Part shown: piece by piece, positions 22,315 to 34,320 of the stretch | Numbering within the stretch: position 1 is the first letter of the stretch | Layout: each line of letters begins with the position of its first letter | From: Rhizomys pruinosus | Lineage: Eukaryota; Chordata; Mammalia; Rodentia; Spalacidae | Reading direction: 5' to 3' | DNA: 64,000 bases | NCBI GenBank assembly: GCA_009823505.1 | Contig: VZQC01000265.1 | Coordinates: 1,740,707-1,804,706, forward strand | Translations under genes and position numbers: made by a program | The notes under the pieces: model-generated | Told to the model about the DNA's origin: nothing | The model's database searches: none | Seen by the model: the letters and a program-made list of their open reading frames with translations, nothing else

Positions 22315-23185
22315 AAAAAATTGAAAAGCTTTTGAGTTTAATGAGTTCTCATTTGTCAATAGACGACCTTAATTCTTGTGCAGCTGCTGTCTGATTTAGG
22401 AAGTCTTTTCCTATGCCTATGTCTTGTAGGCTGCTGCCAAGTTTTTCTTCTATTGCCTTCAGAATTTTTGGTTTCATGTTGAGGTCTTTGATCTATCTGG
22501 AGTTGACAATTATACAGGGTGAGAAGTAGGGTTTCAATTTCATGCAAGTGATCCAGTTTTGCCAACACCACTTGCTGAAGATGCTGTCTTTCTTCCATTG
22601 TGTCTTCTTGGCCCCCTTATCAAATATGAGGTGGCTGAAATTTTGTGCTCAAGTTTGGATTTTCAGTTTTGTTCCATTGGTCAACAGGTCAGCTTTTGTG
22701 CCAGTGCCAAGCCCTTTTTAAGACTATAGCCCTGTAGTATAGTTTGAAGTCTGGTGTAGAGATCCCCCCACCCCCTGCTCTGTATTGCTCTTTTCAGTCA
22801 GGGTTGCTTTGCCTATTCAGGGTCTTTTATTATTCCAAATGAAATTACGGACATTTTTTTCCAAGCCTGTGAAGAAACTCTTGGAGATGTTAATTGGGAT
22901 TACATTAAATCTGTACACTAGTTTGAGTAGAATGGACATTTTTACTATATTAATTTTTCCAATCCATGAGCATGGGAGGTTCATCCATCTTCTGATGTCT
23001 TCTTCAATTTCCTTCTTCAGGGGTTTAAAAATTTTTTTGTAGAGATCTTTGGTGTCTTCAGTTAGGTTTGTTTCTAGGTATTTTATTGTTTTTGAGGCTA
23101 TTGTGAGTGGGAAGGTCTCCTTGTATTCCTTCTCTTCAGTTGCTTGTTGGTGTAAAGAAAGGCTACTGATTTTTCCAGGTTAGTT
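22315..23185 (-). mobile_element. L1 ORF2 piece, inverted 5' half of a twin-primed L1
   Basis: Minus-strand ORF2 sequence runs from the block 'aaaagcttttgagtttaatg' (22323) to 'aaaggctactgatttttcc' (23158). At 23185 the homology flips to + and continues (23188) from nearly the same ORF2 position as the 22323 end. This geometry, with the 5' part inverted and the 3' part direct, is the recognised product of twin priming during L1 insertion. No frame is intact. Confidence 0.8.
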
Positions 23186-23187
23186 AC

Positions 23188-23462
23188 AGTCTACAATTGA
23201 CAAATGGGACTAATTAAACTCAAAAGCTTCTATACATCAAAAGAAACAATCAAGGAAGTGAAGAGAAAACCCACAGAGTGTGAGGAAACCTTCACTGCAG
23301 ATACATCTGACAAAGCACTGATTTCCAGAATATATAAACTACTTAAAAAATAAAGAAGAAAGAAAACAAATGACCCACTTAAAAGATGGAGCAAAGAGCT
23401 GAACAGAGACTTCACAAGTGAAGAATTACAGATGGCTGAGAAACATCTTAAAAAGTGTTCAA
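23188..23462 (+). mobile_element. L1 ORF2 piece, direct 3' half
   Basis: Plus-strand ORF2 from 'attgacaaatgggactaatt' to 'catcttaaaaagtgttcaat'. It is cut at 23462 by a truncated R1 copy and resumes near 23930 with the same 'aaaagtgttcaac' block. Confidence 0.85.
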
Positions 23463-23655
23463 TCTATTTGATCAACTTGATTATACATACAAGCCCCCCC
23501 CCCCAGCTGGATGGTGGGACCCTTGGGCTGTGTGGGTTTGGGCACAACTGTTTGCAAATTGGTTTTACATGACGGATGCTTGTACTCATAAACAAATTAT
23601 TACTTATTGTTAAAAAATGAAAAAAATAAAGAATAGAAGAAAAAAAATAAATGAA
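23463..23655 (+). mobile_element. R1 element, 5'-truncated, A-rich tail
   Basis: Only the last ~175 bp of R1 ('tgatcaacttgattatacat' to 'cttattgttaaaaaatg') is present, then A-rich sequence to about 23655. It sits inside an L1 and interrupts its homology. Five-prime truncation and an A-tail point to L1-driven insertion. Confidence 0.75.
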
Positions 23656-23929
23656 GTCCATGGGGATTGAGATAGCTACTGATATGGGGATGACTGGGTC
23701 AGCTGTAACATTGTGAAAGGACTTATGTGGCCAGTGGAAAGAATGAGTAAGCTCACCCTAACTGACTCAGAAAGATGTCCTGATATAAACTCAAGTCAAA
23801 AAAACAAGTACTGTCTACACAAGGAAATGTTAGTTTTGCTTTAAAGCACAAAAGGATAATACTGTGTATATGCCCATATGTTTGAATAGACTTGTGTAAA
23901 TATAGAACGTGGTATGGAAAACTAAAAAA
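23656..23929. other. No recognised feature
   Basis: This non-L1 segment separates two L1 parts. It has no coding frame of note, and its origin is not recognised. Confidence 0.4.
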
Positions 23930-24690
23930 AAAAAGTGTTCAACATCGCTAATAATTAAGGAAATGCAAATGAAAACCACTTTAAGATATCTCACTCCAGA
24001 TGGAGCAAAGAGCTGAACAGAGACTTCACCAGTGAGGAATGAGAGATGGCTGAGAAACACCTCAAGAAGTGTTCAACATCACTAATCATTAAGGAAATGC
24101 AAATCAAAACCACTTTAAGATATCATCTTACTCCAATAAGACTGGCTGGGATCAAGAAAACAAATGATACCAAGTGCTGGAGAGGTTGTGGGGAAAGGGG
24201 AACACTCATCCACTGCTGGTGGGAATGTAAACTCGTACAGCCACTATGGAAAGCAGTGTGGAGAACCCTTGGAAGACTTGGAATGAACTTGCCACCCAAC
24301 CCAGCCATACCACTCCTAGGCATGTACCCTCAAGACTCACCCCACCGCAGAGATAAATGCATGGCCATGTTTATTGCAGCTCTCTTCACAATAGCAAGGA
24401 GCTGGAACCAACCCAAATGCCCCTCAACTGATGAGTGGATAGAGAAAATATGGTACATCTATACAATGGAGTTCTATGCAGCAGTAAGAAAGATGACATC
24501 ATGAGCTTTGCAGGAAGATGGCTGGAGCTAGAGGACATCATGCTGAGTGAAGTAACACAGTCCCAGAAAAACAAACGATGAATGGTATCCCTCATCTGTG
24601 GATGCTAGTGCCAATTACCTAGTTGTAAGTATTTCTTGTGCATGGCCCCTTGAGCTTTTGTCCAAAGCAGTTGGGAGTGATGCATATTGG

Positions 24691-24723
<33 letters not shown>

Positions 24724-24915
24724 AGACTGCATCAAAGAACTGACTGAAACAGTGAACTTCTGCTCAAAACAGTCAACTTCCACATGGAGAATATTGAGAA
24801 AGACTGAGAAAGAGATGAAAAGCATGTTTGGCAGAATGCATGAGCTCTGGTTGGGTGGGGGGATAGGGTGGGGGACACGGTCTAGATTTGATAAAAAAAT
24901 ATGTAAATTAAAAAA
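23930..24915 (+). pseudogene. L1 ORF2 C-terminal fragment and 3'UTR
   Basis: After a 70-bp L1 piece (23930-24000), ORF2 restarts at 24001. The 152-codon frame 24046-24504 is the ORF2p C-terminal region, with '[18 protein letters not shown]' near residues 44-61. It is followed by the L1 3'UTR with an (AAC)n run (24690-24723) and the tail-type-A block 'cagaatgcatgagctctggt' (24833). The frame is open only because the fragment is short. The element is 5'-truncated. Confidence 0.85.
24690..24723. repeat. (AAC)n microsatellite
   Basis: An AAC run of 11 units within the L1 3'UTR. Shorter runs occur at the same 3'UTR position in other copies. Confidence 0.95.
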
Positions 24916-24919
24916 ATAA

Positions 24920-25520
24920 AATAAAGATATCTCACTCCTATTAGACGCTAGGATCAAGAAAACAAATGATACCAAGTGCTGGAGAGGTTGTGGGGAAAGG
25001 GGAACACTCATCTACTGCTGGTGGGAATGTAAACTCTACAGACACTTTGGAAAGCAGTGTGGAGAACACTTGGAAGACTCAAAATAAGCTTACCACCTGA
25101 CCCGGTCATACCACTCCTGGGTATATACCCACAAGACTCATCTTACTGCAGAGATATATGTACAACCATGTTTATTTCAGCTGTCTTCACAATAGCAAAG
25201 AGCTGGAAGGAACCCAAGTGACCCTCAATTGATGAGTGGATACAGAAAATGTGGTACATCTACACTGTGGAGTTCTCTGCAGCTGTAAAGAAAACTGACA
25301 TCATGAACTTTGCGGGTAAATGGTTGGAGCTAGAAGATATCATGCTAAGTGAAGTAACACAGTCCCAGAAAAACAAATGACAAATGACGAATAGTATCTC
25401 TCATCTGTGGATGCTAGCACCAATTACCTAATTTTATGGCAAACTGAGCAACATTAATGTGATCTGAAAACAACTGTGCTCATATTGCGAATCCCTTAAA
25501 AAAATAAAAATTTAAAAAGA
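24920..25520 (+). mobile_element. L1 3' end, second tandem copy
   Basis: A separate plus-strand L1 with the ORF2 C-terminal region (about 24940-25360) and a 3'UTR ending 'gaatcccttaaaaaaataaa'. It is joined at the A-tail of the preceding L1. Stops interrupt the frame. Confidence 0.85.
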
Positions 25521-26579
25521 GGAATGAGGTCAGAGTAAGGATGATGTCAATGAAGAAAAAGAAAAAAAATGTTGAAAAAAATCTTACAGAGTTTCTTTTC
25601 TGGAAAAATTCAACAGAGACTTTTCATGGGAATGACATTTGAGAATATAGTGAGTTCTCAACAAATGTGATTTGGCTCAAAATGAATGTCAAACTAAGGA
25701 AGTCTTCTGGAATTCAATAGCAGTTACTGCTAAAACCAGCACTAATCACCCAATCAAAGGCAATTCTTTATGAGTGTGGAATGTATAGTTTTAACTGTAA
25801 TTCTAATAAACAGTGTGAGGAATGGAGAAGTGAAATGCATGATATTGTGTTGTATTAATATCTCTGACAACAGATGCCTAAGAACCTCCACTGTCACCAT
25901 CAATTTTTGTGTAAACCCAGTGATTTGCACTGGTTTAAAACTGAACAAAGAAATGGACCAGGTTGTGAACTTCTGGCCCCAATCTGGTTAAGTAGCTTAA
26001 TTTTGTGTTGTCTTGAACTGTGAAAAAAAATCTTATTTTTCAGTGTGATTCCCATCATAACCCTTTCTAGAATAGAAATGCACCATGCTGATCTTACTCC
26101 AAGGAAGGACTTGCTGCCCAGCTGAAGAGAAGCACAAGAAACATCAATTCTCCAGCTTTCAGATTATTAGAGTCTACCTGAGATGCAGAGGCCCTTCATT
26201 TGAGGTCATGCCCTTCCTGGGGTAGCCTGGATCCAGGTATTCAAAGAGACAGATGCAACCATGTTGGCCTGACACAGAAGGCTCTGTGGTCTTCAATCAG
26301 AGGTATTGTTCCCTAATAACTCACAGACCATCTCAACATCTATTTCTGGAGAAACCAAAAGATTCCAAGGTATACAAGGACTAGTAAAAACTATATGAAT
26401 TTGAAACATGTGATGGTAGACAATAAAGTACTGGTCCAGAATAAAAATATGGGTTATGTATTGTTTCCCTAACACGTAGAATAACAAAGCATCATTCTAT
26501 TAGGAGTGAGATAATTAGACTTTGCAGAAGTGACCAAGAATCAATGTCCCATAACACTGTTGAGAAAAACAAAGACGTT
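25521..26579. other. No recognised feature
   Basis: Frames such as 25770-25991 (+) and 25754-25948 (-) overlap on opposite strands and show no domain. Treated as noncoding. Confidence 0.5.
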
Positions 26580-26965
26580 CTAGTTTTCTTTCAACTGCTG
26601 TGTCAAAACACTCTGACCAATACAAACTTGGGGAGGAAAGAGTTTATCTTACATCTTCCAGGTCACAGTTTGTCATTTAGGGAGCTCAAGGTAGAAACTC
26701 AGGGCAGAAACCTTGAGGCAGGAGCTGAAGCACAGGCCATGGAGGAACACTGCTTATTATCCTGCTTACCTGGCCTATATCAAGCCTGCTTTCTCAATTA
26801 ATACAGAACAACCTGCTCAAGGGTGGCACCACCCACAGTGGGCTGGGCTCTCCCACATCACTCAGCAATCAAGAAAATACTCTACAGATATGGCCACAGA
26901 TCAGTCCAGTGGTGATAATTCCCCATTTGATGTTCCTTCAACCCAGGTGTGTCAAGTTTGCAGTA
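26580..26965 (-). mobile_element. MaLR-like LTR
   Basis: Minus-strand copy: 'aacttggggaggaaagagtt' (26626), 'gtggcaccacccacagtggg' (26823), 'agatatggccacagatcagt' (26885) and 'acccaggtgtgtcaagtttg' (26941) are the reverse of landmarks in the plus-strand copies at 16178 and 21861. Both ends are worn. Confidence 0.65.
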
Positions 26966-28099
26966 AAGCTCTCCAGCAGAAAAGAGGAGAATGAAACACA
27001 AGTGCCAGACAAGCAAATCATTAGTAAGTGAAAATTTGAAAAGAAAGAACTGGAGGATTAAAAGAGAGTTGAAACAGATAAGCAAAGCAAGAAAATTTAT
27101 GTTTCGACATGCTCTTCATTAGAGGTAGGAAATGTTAGACCAAGGAAAGAAGCCTTGCAAATACCTTCCTAAAGGCAGTGAGTTGCACAGATGTAAACTA
27201 TCTATAGAGCCTATAGAGAGAACCTTGCCTTGATCCTAGGTACTCAGGGTGGGATTGTTATTGTCAGAGCTCAAACTGTAGGATTCTGTATATTATGAAA
27301 GTTTCCATATGAGAACAAATGTGGAGTCTTTCCTTTCCTATAAGTAAAATCTATAAACTTAGCCTAAATCTATAAACTTAGCCTAAATTTTCCCTTTAGG
27401 CCCTAATTATTCTGGGGCTCTAGAGACTGAATGAAAATTTAAATGGGCATTACAGGGTTTACATGCACACAACAGGAGCCTCAAAATCAGTACATCATCA
27501 CATCACTGATCTCTCATTCTCTTGCTTTTCCCATCTACTATTTCAACACATTAATGGCCTCTGATTTTCTTTCTGAGGATTCACTGCAATCACCAGACTT
27601 TGGACTGAAGCTCTGTACTCTCACTTCCCAATGGCAATTGAGTTGTAGCAGGAGAAAAACTTCCAAAATACCTCAATATTAGCACTATGATAATGTAGGA
27701 AGACTGTTCCTTTTTATGGGGAACTGTCTTATGCACTGTGGAATGCTTAGCAGCATCCCTGAATTTACCTTTTCCCTTACTGAGTACTGACATCTCCTTC
27801 TACTTAATAATATCCTATTAACTTAGCAAGATATATTTGTTCCAATATATGAAACTATACTGATGAATTATTATTAAAGTTTCAACCTTTGTCAGATTTT
27901 CCTAGACTTTACTTGATTTCTTCTTTTCAGGTCTAGATCCCATCCATGATGTAATCTTCTATCATTACTCTGTTTAATGCTCATATTGTGTCTTCCTTGA
28001 GTCATCTGGCCTGGCCCACTAAATTTTACATCCAGCAAAAGAGACTCTGGGCTCACTTTGAATCCTTCTTATTTTGGGGTCTAGATCACTCCATTTCTC
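26966..28099. other. No recognised feature
   Basis: A short direct duplication of 'aatctataaacttagcctaa' (about 27348-27388) is the only structure seen. Confidence 0.5.
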
Positions 28100-28505
28100 A
28101 AAGTATCCTCAAAGATTTCATTGATGTTCAATTGCTACAGTCCTGTAAAAATTTAGAATGCTCGATGATGCTCTATGTTTTTCTTCTGCACATGTAATCT
28201 GCTGTTGTGATCTTTCCTAGCCTCACATTATTTTACTCAAATTTTACTTATTCATTCATATAATAATGGATATGAAAGGTGGTTCCATTTCTGACACATT
28301 GTAAGCAGTGCAGTAGTTAACACTAAAGAAAACATGTATTTATGGTATGTGGACTGGATAGAGTCCACAGATCTCAGGAGTGGAATAGGTGTTTCATATA
28401 GTAGTTCTATTTTTAGATTTTTGAGAAACCTCCATATTGATTTCTAGTGGCTACAACAGTTTATCCTCCCACACCATTCTGAACAAAGCTTCCTATTCTG
28501 GCCAT
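28100..28505 (-). mobile_element. Old L1 remnant
   Basis: This diverged minus-strand ORF2/3'UTR segment is recognised by 'attgtaagcagtgcagtagt' (28298), 'gagaaacctccatattgatt' (28422) and 'acaacagtttatcctccc'. These correspond to conserved ORF2-end words but with much more divergence than the other L1s here. Confidence 0.6.
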
Positions 28506-28739
28506 TGGTTTTCTTTAAAAAAATTTTTTTTAAATTTATTTATTTATTTATTTATATTATTATTTTTTTAATCTTTTAAATTTTTTTAATTTAATTTTTA
28601 TTGATGGTTTGTGCATCATTTTCCAATTCAGACCAGGCATATTTCCCTTTCCCTTTTCCCTTCCCCCCCCCACCCCCCCATCCCAGATCATGTTTTCTGC
28701 ATAACTGTCCCTGCACTTTCAGGTTTTTTTTTTTTTATT
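28506..28739 (-). mobile_element. L1 3' tail (type B) attached to R1
   Basis: An A-rich tail (T-rich on +) is followed by 'catcattttccaattcagac' (28613) and 'atcccagatcatgttttctg' (28681), the terminal ~150 bp of a type-B L1. It continues without other L1 sequence into an R1 3' end at about 28735. Confidence 0.75.
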
Positions 28740-29335
28740 TTTTACATTTTCTGTATAAGCATCAAAGGTGACTAATGCCATAAAAAAGCATCCATTCATG
28801 TGCAAAACAAATTGCTAAGACGTTGTGCCCAAACCCCCACAGTCCCACCATTCCGATGGGGGGTGAACAGTTTGTTTGTTCACATCAAGTTGATAAATGA
28901 TGTGTCCAGACTAACTCGCTGAGTTTCACCCTTCACCTTCGTCCAATTCGCAGCCCTTACATTACTACCATGCCCCTCTCCTGCAGCAATTTGTTCCCTA
29001 GCTTAAAAAAGGGGCAAGGTGGATGAAGAAGTAAAACTGCCTCTCTCTCTGGAGCTGTTGTTTTGGACTCTGGTCAATTCTGGCTGTTTCCTTTCATGGG
29101 CTGACAGTTTGTCCAGGAATAACCTTTCGATCCTACTAATGAAGCACAAGCAATTGGATATATAGGTATTCAAACAGCACTAATAGTTATGGTAGGTTAC
29201 TTTGGCATAGACACATATGTTTGGATGATATGTTAATCCATGAATTACATTTTTACCCCCTGATAAATATGACAGAGTCTTACTGTGGCTTATAACATCT
29301 CCTAACCTGTAGAGGATGTAGGCTTGTGGCATCAG
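28740..29335 (-). mobile_element. R1 element, 5'-truncated, joined to L1 tail
   Basis: The minus-strand R1 includes 'ttcgtccaattcgcagccct' (28939) and 'ctactaatgaagcacaagca' (29136). It is truncated in the middle of R1 at 'gatgccacaag' (minus sense). The junction with the L1 tail lies at an A-run, as in the copies at 48655 and 52015. Confidence 0.75.
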
Positions 29336-29565
29336 CCATTATTTTTTATGTGTATGAATGTAGTGTCTGCATGTAGGTCTGTGCACCCGTGTTGTGCAAC
29401 GCCGCAGAGGTCAGGAGAGGGTGTCGGATTCCCCTGGAACTGGAGTTCTCCTGGAATTGGAGTTACAGATGGTTCTTAGCCGCCATGTGGGTGCTGGGGA
29501 TCGAACCCAGGTCCTCTGCAAGAGCGGTCGGCGCTCTTAACCGCTAGGCCATCCCTTCAGCCCCT
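29335..29565 (-). mobile_element. B2 SINE
   Basis: A minus-strand B2 with the 18-bp internal duplication ('ctggaactggagttctcctg' near 29436). The head ends 'atcccttcagcccc'. Confidence 0.9.
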
Positions 29566-30774
29566 GCTTTTCTTTTTAAACATATGTATTTTGATCGTAT
29601 TCAGACCCCTCTCCCTCATCCCCAAATCCTGTTTGCTCCCTCCCCCAACTTCATATCCTATATTACTGTTTTTTTTTATGTTTAGGAATTCACATTTTCC
29701 TCCTTTAATTTTATATTATTCTAAAATATGAATACATGCTTTCCACACATATACAGTAATTAGAGAGTCTGAAAGTAAGTGGTGGATCGATTTTAGAGCC
29801 CATTAAGAGATCCACATTATAACAACATAGTTGCTTTCAGATAAACAGAAATATAATAATTGTGTTGTTCAGCTTCCCTTTCATCTGGGGATTTGGTGTT
29901 AGCATCCACAAATGAGGGAGACCATTTGCCTCTTGTTTTTCTGGGACTGTGATACTTCACTTAGCATAATGGCTTCAAGTTCCATCCATTTACCTGCAAA
30001 GTTCAGGAGGTCACCTTTCTTTATGCTAAGTAGTACTCCATTGTGTACATGTACCACATTTTTGTCATCCACTTGTCAGTTGAGGGTCATTTGGGTTGGT
30101 TCCAACTCTTCACTATTGTGAAGAGAGCTGCAATAAACATGGATGTGCATGTATCTATGGGGTAGGATGAGTATTGTGGGTATATACCCAGAAGTGGTAT
30201 GTCTGGGTCAGGTGGTAGGCTCATTTTGTGTCTTTTAAGGGTTCTCCACACTGCTTTCCATAAAGGAACACTCATCCACCAGCAGTGGATGAGTGTTCCC
30301 CTTTCCCCACAACTTCTCCAGCATTTGGTGTCTTTTGTGTTCTTGATCTTAGCCAGTCATATCAGAGTGAAATTATATCTGAGATTGGTTTTAATTTGCA
30401 TTTCCTTAATTATTCATGATGTTGAACACTTTTTAAGATGTTTCTCGGCCATCTTTCCTTCCTCACTGGTGAAGTCTCTGTTCAGCTCTTTATCTTTTGA
30501 GTAGGTCATTTGTTTTCTTGCTTCTTTGTTTTTTGGGTAGTCTATATATTCTTGATGCTCTGTCAGGTGAATCACTCACTGGTGAAGATTGCCTCCCATT
30601 CTGTGGGCTATCTCTTCACTTCCTTGATTGTCTCTTTTACTGTAAAGAAGATTTTGAGTTTGATGAGGCCCCATTTGTCAACTGTTGACCTTATTTCCTA
30701 TGCAGCTGCTGTTTGATTTAGAAATTATTTTCCTATACTCATATCTTGAGGTTGTTAACAGGTAGGTTGTTACC

Positions 30775-31266
30775 TGTCATCTGCAATATATGTCTGGTGG
30801 TCCTTTATATGTTCATTATGTGTGTGCTGCATTCCACTAGATGCTTCTCCTCCCTGTACCAAGGCTCGCAGCTCTGGGAGGCTACAAATCTCAAAATTGT
30901 CCCCGACCATCAGGTTGACAATCCTAGCTTGAACTCTAGCAGGGAGGGGGAGGGAATGGTGGAAAGTAACCCAGAGAGAAAAGGAAATAGACTCATAAAG
31001 ACTGGGAGTAAAAGGACTCCTTTTAATGTTGTAACTCAAGGCTTTTTATACAAATCCTTACAGGGGGCTGGCACACAAAGAATTGAGTGTTGGGAGAGGC
31101 AGTTGGGACAAGCGGGGGAACTCAGGCCATTTGTTCCAGATCAAAGCTTTGCCCCAAGCAATCAAAGGTGGCACCAGAGCGAGTTTGGCAGGATATCAGC
31201 AGGGTTTGTAGCTTGGAGACTGCTTGCTGACTCTCTTTAAGTGCTTCTGCCAAAAGAATGCCTACA
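30775..31266 (-). mobile_element. Solo LTR (ERVK-type) with 6-bp target duplication
   Basis: The insertion splits the L1 exactly: 'gttacc' is present at 30769-30774 and again at 31267-31272. The element starts TGTCAT and ends CTACA. A 6-bp duplication with TG...CA ends is typical of class II ERVs. In minus sense, 'gtataaaaagccttgag' (31041-31057) is a TATA box. It is unrelated in sequence to the ERV at 49552. Confidence 0.88.
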
Positions 31267-31870
31267 GTTACCAACTGTTTATTCTATCACCTTCAGTGTT
31301 TCCTGTTTTACTTTGAGATCTTTAATCCACTTGGAGTTTATTTTTGTACAGGGTGAGAGGTAGGAGTTTAATTTTGTTCTTCTACAAATGGTGATCCAGT
31401 TTTGCCAGCACCATTTGCTGAAGATGCTATCCTTCCTCCACTGAGGTTTTTTTGTCCCTTTGTCAAATATGAGGTGACTGAAATTGTATGAGCTCAAGTT
31501 TGGATCTTCAGTTTTGTTCCATTGGTCAATGGGTCGGTTTTTGTGCCAGTTCCAGGCTGTCTTTATGACTATAGCCCTGCAATATAGCTTGAAGTCTGGT
31601 AGAGCAATTCCTTCCTGTATTGCATTTTCACTCAGGGTTTCTTTAGCTATTTTGGGTCTTTTGTTTTTCCATATGAACTTAAGGATTTTTTTCCAAGTCT
31701 GTGAAGAAGCTCATGGGGATTTTTATTGGGATTGCATTGAATCTGTATACCAATTTGGGTAAAATGGACATTTTTACTATATTAGTTTTTCCATGAGCAT
31801 GATAGATCTTCCCATCTTTTCATGTCATTTTCAATCTCCTTCTGCAAGGGTTTAAAATTTTTGTTGTAGA

Positions 31871-32093
31871 GGGGCTGGAAAGATGGCCTAGCAGTTAAGA
31901 GTGCTGACTGCTCTTGCAGAAGACCTGGGAGCGATCCCCAGCACCCACATGGTGGCTGAGAACCATCTTTAACTCCAGTACCAGGGGAATCCAATACCCT
32001 CTTCAGACCTCCGCGGCATTGCATGACATGGGTGCACAAACCTGCACGCAGACAGTACATTCATACACATACAAAAATAAAATTAAAAAAAAA
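31871..32093 (+). mobile_element. B2 SINE with 19-bp target duplication
   Basis: A plus-strand B2 flanked by perfect 19-bp direct repeats, 'ttaaaatttttgttgtaga', at 31852-31870 and 32094-32112, inside L1 ORF2. It lacks the 18-bp internal duplication, so it belongs to the simpler B2 subfamily although its flanks are perfect. Confidence 0.95.
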
Positions 32094-33339
32094 TTAAAAT
32101 TTTTGTTGTAGAAATTGTTGGTATCTTTGGTTAGGTTTGTTCCCAGGTATTTTATTATTTTTGAGGCTATCGTGAGTGGGAAAATCTTTTTGTATTCCTT
32201 CTCCACTTGTTTATTGTTGGTGTAAAGAAAGGCTACTGATTTTTCCAGGTTAATTTTGTATCCCGCCACTTTACTGAAACTCTTAATCATTTCTAGAAGT
32301 TTTCTGGTGGAGTTTTTAGCATCTCTTAGGTAAAATATCATATCATCTGAAAAAAGGGATAGATTAACTTCTTTTCTGATTAGTACTCCTTTAATTTCCT
32401 TCTCTTGTCTTATTGCCCTAGCAAGCCTTTCAAGCACTATGTTAAAGAGGAATGGCAATAAGGGGTGGCCTTTCCAGGTTCCTGCCTTTAAGCAAAATGG
32501 TTCCAATTTTTCTCCATTTAGGATGATGTTGGCAGTGGGTTTGCTATATATGGCTTTGATCATGTTGATGAATGTTCCCTTCAGTCCGATTCCCTCTAGG
32601 ACTTTAAACATGAAGGAATGCTGCATCTTGTCAAAGGCTTTTTCTGCATCAATTGAGATGATTGTGTGGTTTTTGTCTTTCAGTCCATTTATGTGTTTTA
32701 TGAAGTTTATTGATTTTTGTATGTTGAAACATCCCTGCATCTCTGGTATGAATACAACTTGGTCATGATGGATGGTCTTTTTGATGTGGGTCTTTATGTG
32801 ATTTACAAATATTTTGTTGAGAATTTTTGCAGCTATACTCATTATAGCTTTCTTTTTTGGTTGTATCTTTGCCTGGTTTTAGTATTAGGTTGATGCTGGC
32901 TTCATAGAAGGAGTTTGGGAGAATTCCCTCTGTTTGTATCCTTCTGATCAGATTGATTAGTAATGGTTGTAGGACCTCTTTAAATGTTTTATAGAATTCT
33001 GCTGTAAATCCATCTGGGCCTGGGCTTTTTTTTAGTTGGGAGGATTCTTAATACATTCTCAATTTCCTCAAATATTATGGGTCTGTGTAAACTGTCAATC
33101 TCTTCTTGGTTAAGGTTTATTGGTTCCAAGGATTTCAAATATTCATCCATTTCTCTTAGGTTTTCAAATTTAGTGGTGTATAGGTTTTTGAAGTATTCCC
33201 ATATAATTGTCTGGATCTTTACTTTGTCTGTGTGATGTTTCCCCTTTCATCACAAATAGTATTGATTTGGAGTTGCTTTTTTTGTTGTTGTTGTTAACTG
33301 AGTTAGAGGTCTGTCTGCCTATTTTCGTTTTTTTATATT

Positions 33340-33557
33340 TTATTTTACTTATTTTTTTTATGTGTATGAGTGTACTGTCTGCATGTAGGTAGGTGCACCT
33401 GTGTCGTGCAATGCTGCAGAAGTCAGAAGAGGGTGTTGGATTCCCCTGGAGCTGGAGTTAAAGATGCTTCTTAGCTGCCATGTGGCACTGGAAATCGAAC
33501 CCAGGTCCTCTGCAAGAGCATTCGGTGCTCTTTACCTCTGAGCCATCTCTCCAGCCC
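33340..33557 (-). mobile_element. B2 SINE
   Basis: A minus-strand B2 without the internal duplication. The head ends 'tctccagcccc' at 33557. It separates the L1 above from the L1 tail that follows. Confidence 0.9.
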
Positions 33558-33835
33558 CGCCAATGTTTTATTGAAACTCTGTGCATTTCATACAAATCAA
33601 ATTACATTTCAAATCAAATCTAGACCCATGCCCCCCCATCCCAGCAGAGTTCATGCATTCTGGCAAACATGTTTTTCATCTTTTTCTCAGTTTCTCTCAA
33701 AATTCTCAATGCAGAAGTTTACTGTTTTGAGCGGAAGTTCGCCGTGTCAGGTTTCAGTCAGTTCTTTGACACACACTTTTCTGTTGTTGTTGTTATTCCT
33801 TCCAATATGCATCACTCTAAAATAAATCACATATG
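33558..33835 (-). mobile_element. L1 3' end (tail type A)
   Basis: Minus strand: 'tcatgcattctggcaaacat' (33651), 'ttactgttttgagcggaagt' (33719), a (GTT)n block and truncation near 33825. Confidence 0.8.
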
Positions 33836-34080
33836 CATGCCACATATATCATAGATTTTAGCATCTTCAGCTTATGGTGTTTTTTTTTTTTACTAAACTG
33901 AAAGATGTTATGTTTGAAATCTCCTCCTTGGCAAACCCAAACCACCATCAGTTCTGCCCTTGTGTTCCACACTGAGGTTTTCCCTTCTCATGGCCACCAA
34001 ATGAAGTTCTGTAAGCACCATGATCTTCCTGTTCCTATACTGGTCACCATGATACAGAATATGAGAATACTTAATAAACA

Positions 34081-34320
34081 CATTGTGTTAGTCAAGGTTC
34101 TCTAAAGAAAAAATGGATAAAATGAATATATATGTGTGTGTGGATGTATTTATTAAATTAAGTCATGGGATAGGGTTCAAGTAGTCCAACAATGGCTGAA
34201 CCACACTGGAGAAGCTGTTAGTTGCTCCATCCAGGAGGCTGGATTTCTCAGTAGACCCCATCTGATTAGCAGTATCAAGGATGGTCAGCAGGTGGAGGAC
34301 ATGCAATTCACACATTGCAG
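34081..34320 (-). mobile_element. MaLR-like LTR fragment
   Basis: The plus-sense start 'tgttagtcaaggttctctaa' and following 'ggctggatttctcagtagac' resemble the reverse of a rodent LTR 3' end with the 'ctagagaaccctgac' motif. It is partial and diverged. Confidence 0.5.

Larger units (their letters stand above)
29566..33335 (-). mobile_element. L1, long 5'-truncated copy with nested insertions
   Basis: Minus strand: a type-B 3'UTR (29640-29935), the ORF2 end (29940-30770), a solo LTR (30775-31266), more ORF2 (31273-31851), a B2 (31871-32093), then the reverse-transcriptase domain to about 33320. The frame 32842-32003 spans the RT palm, with 'SIDAEKAFD' near residue 65 and the FSDD form of the catalytic box near residue 165. 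It is the least damaged ORF2 of the window and serves as the internal reference for 52140-55430. Stops and insertions make it inactive. Confidence 0.88.
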
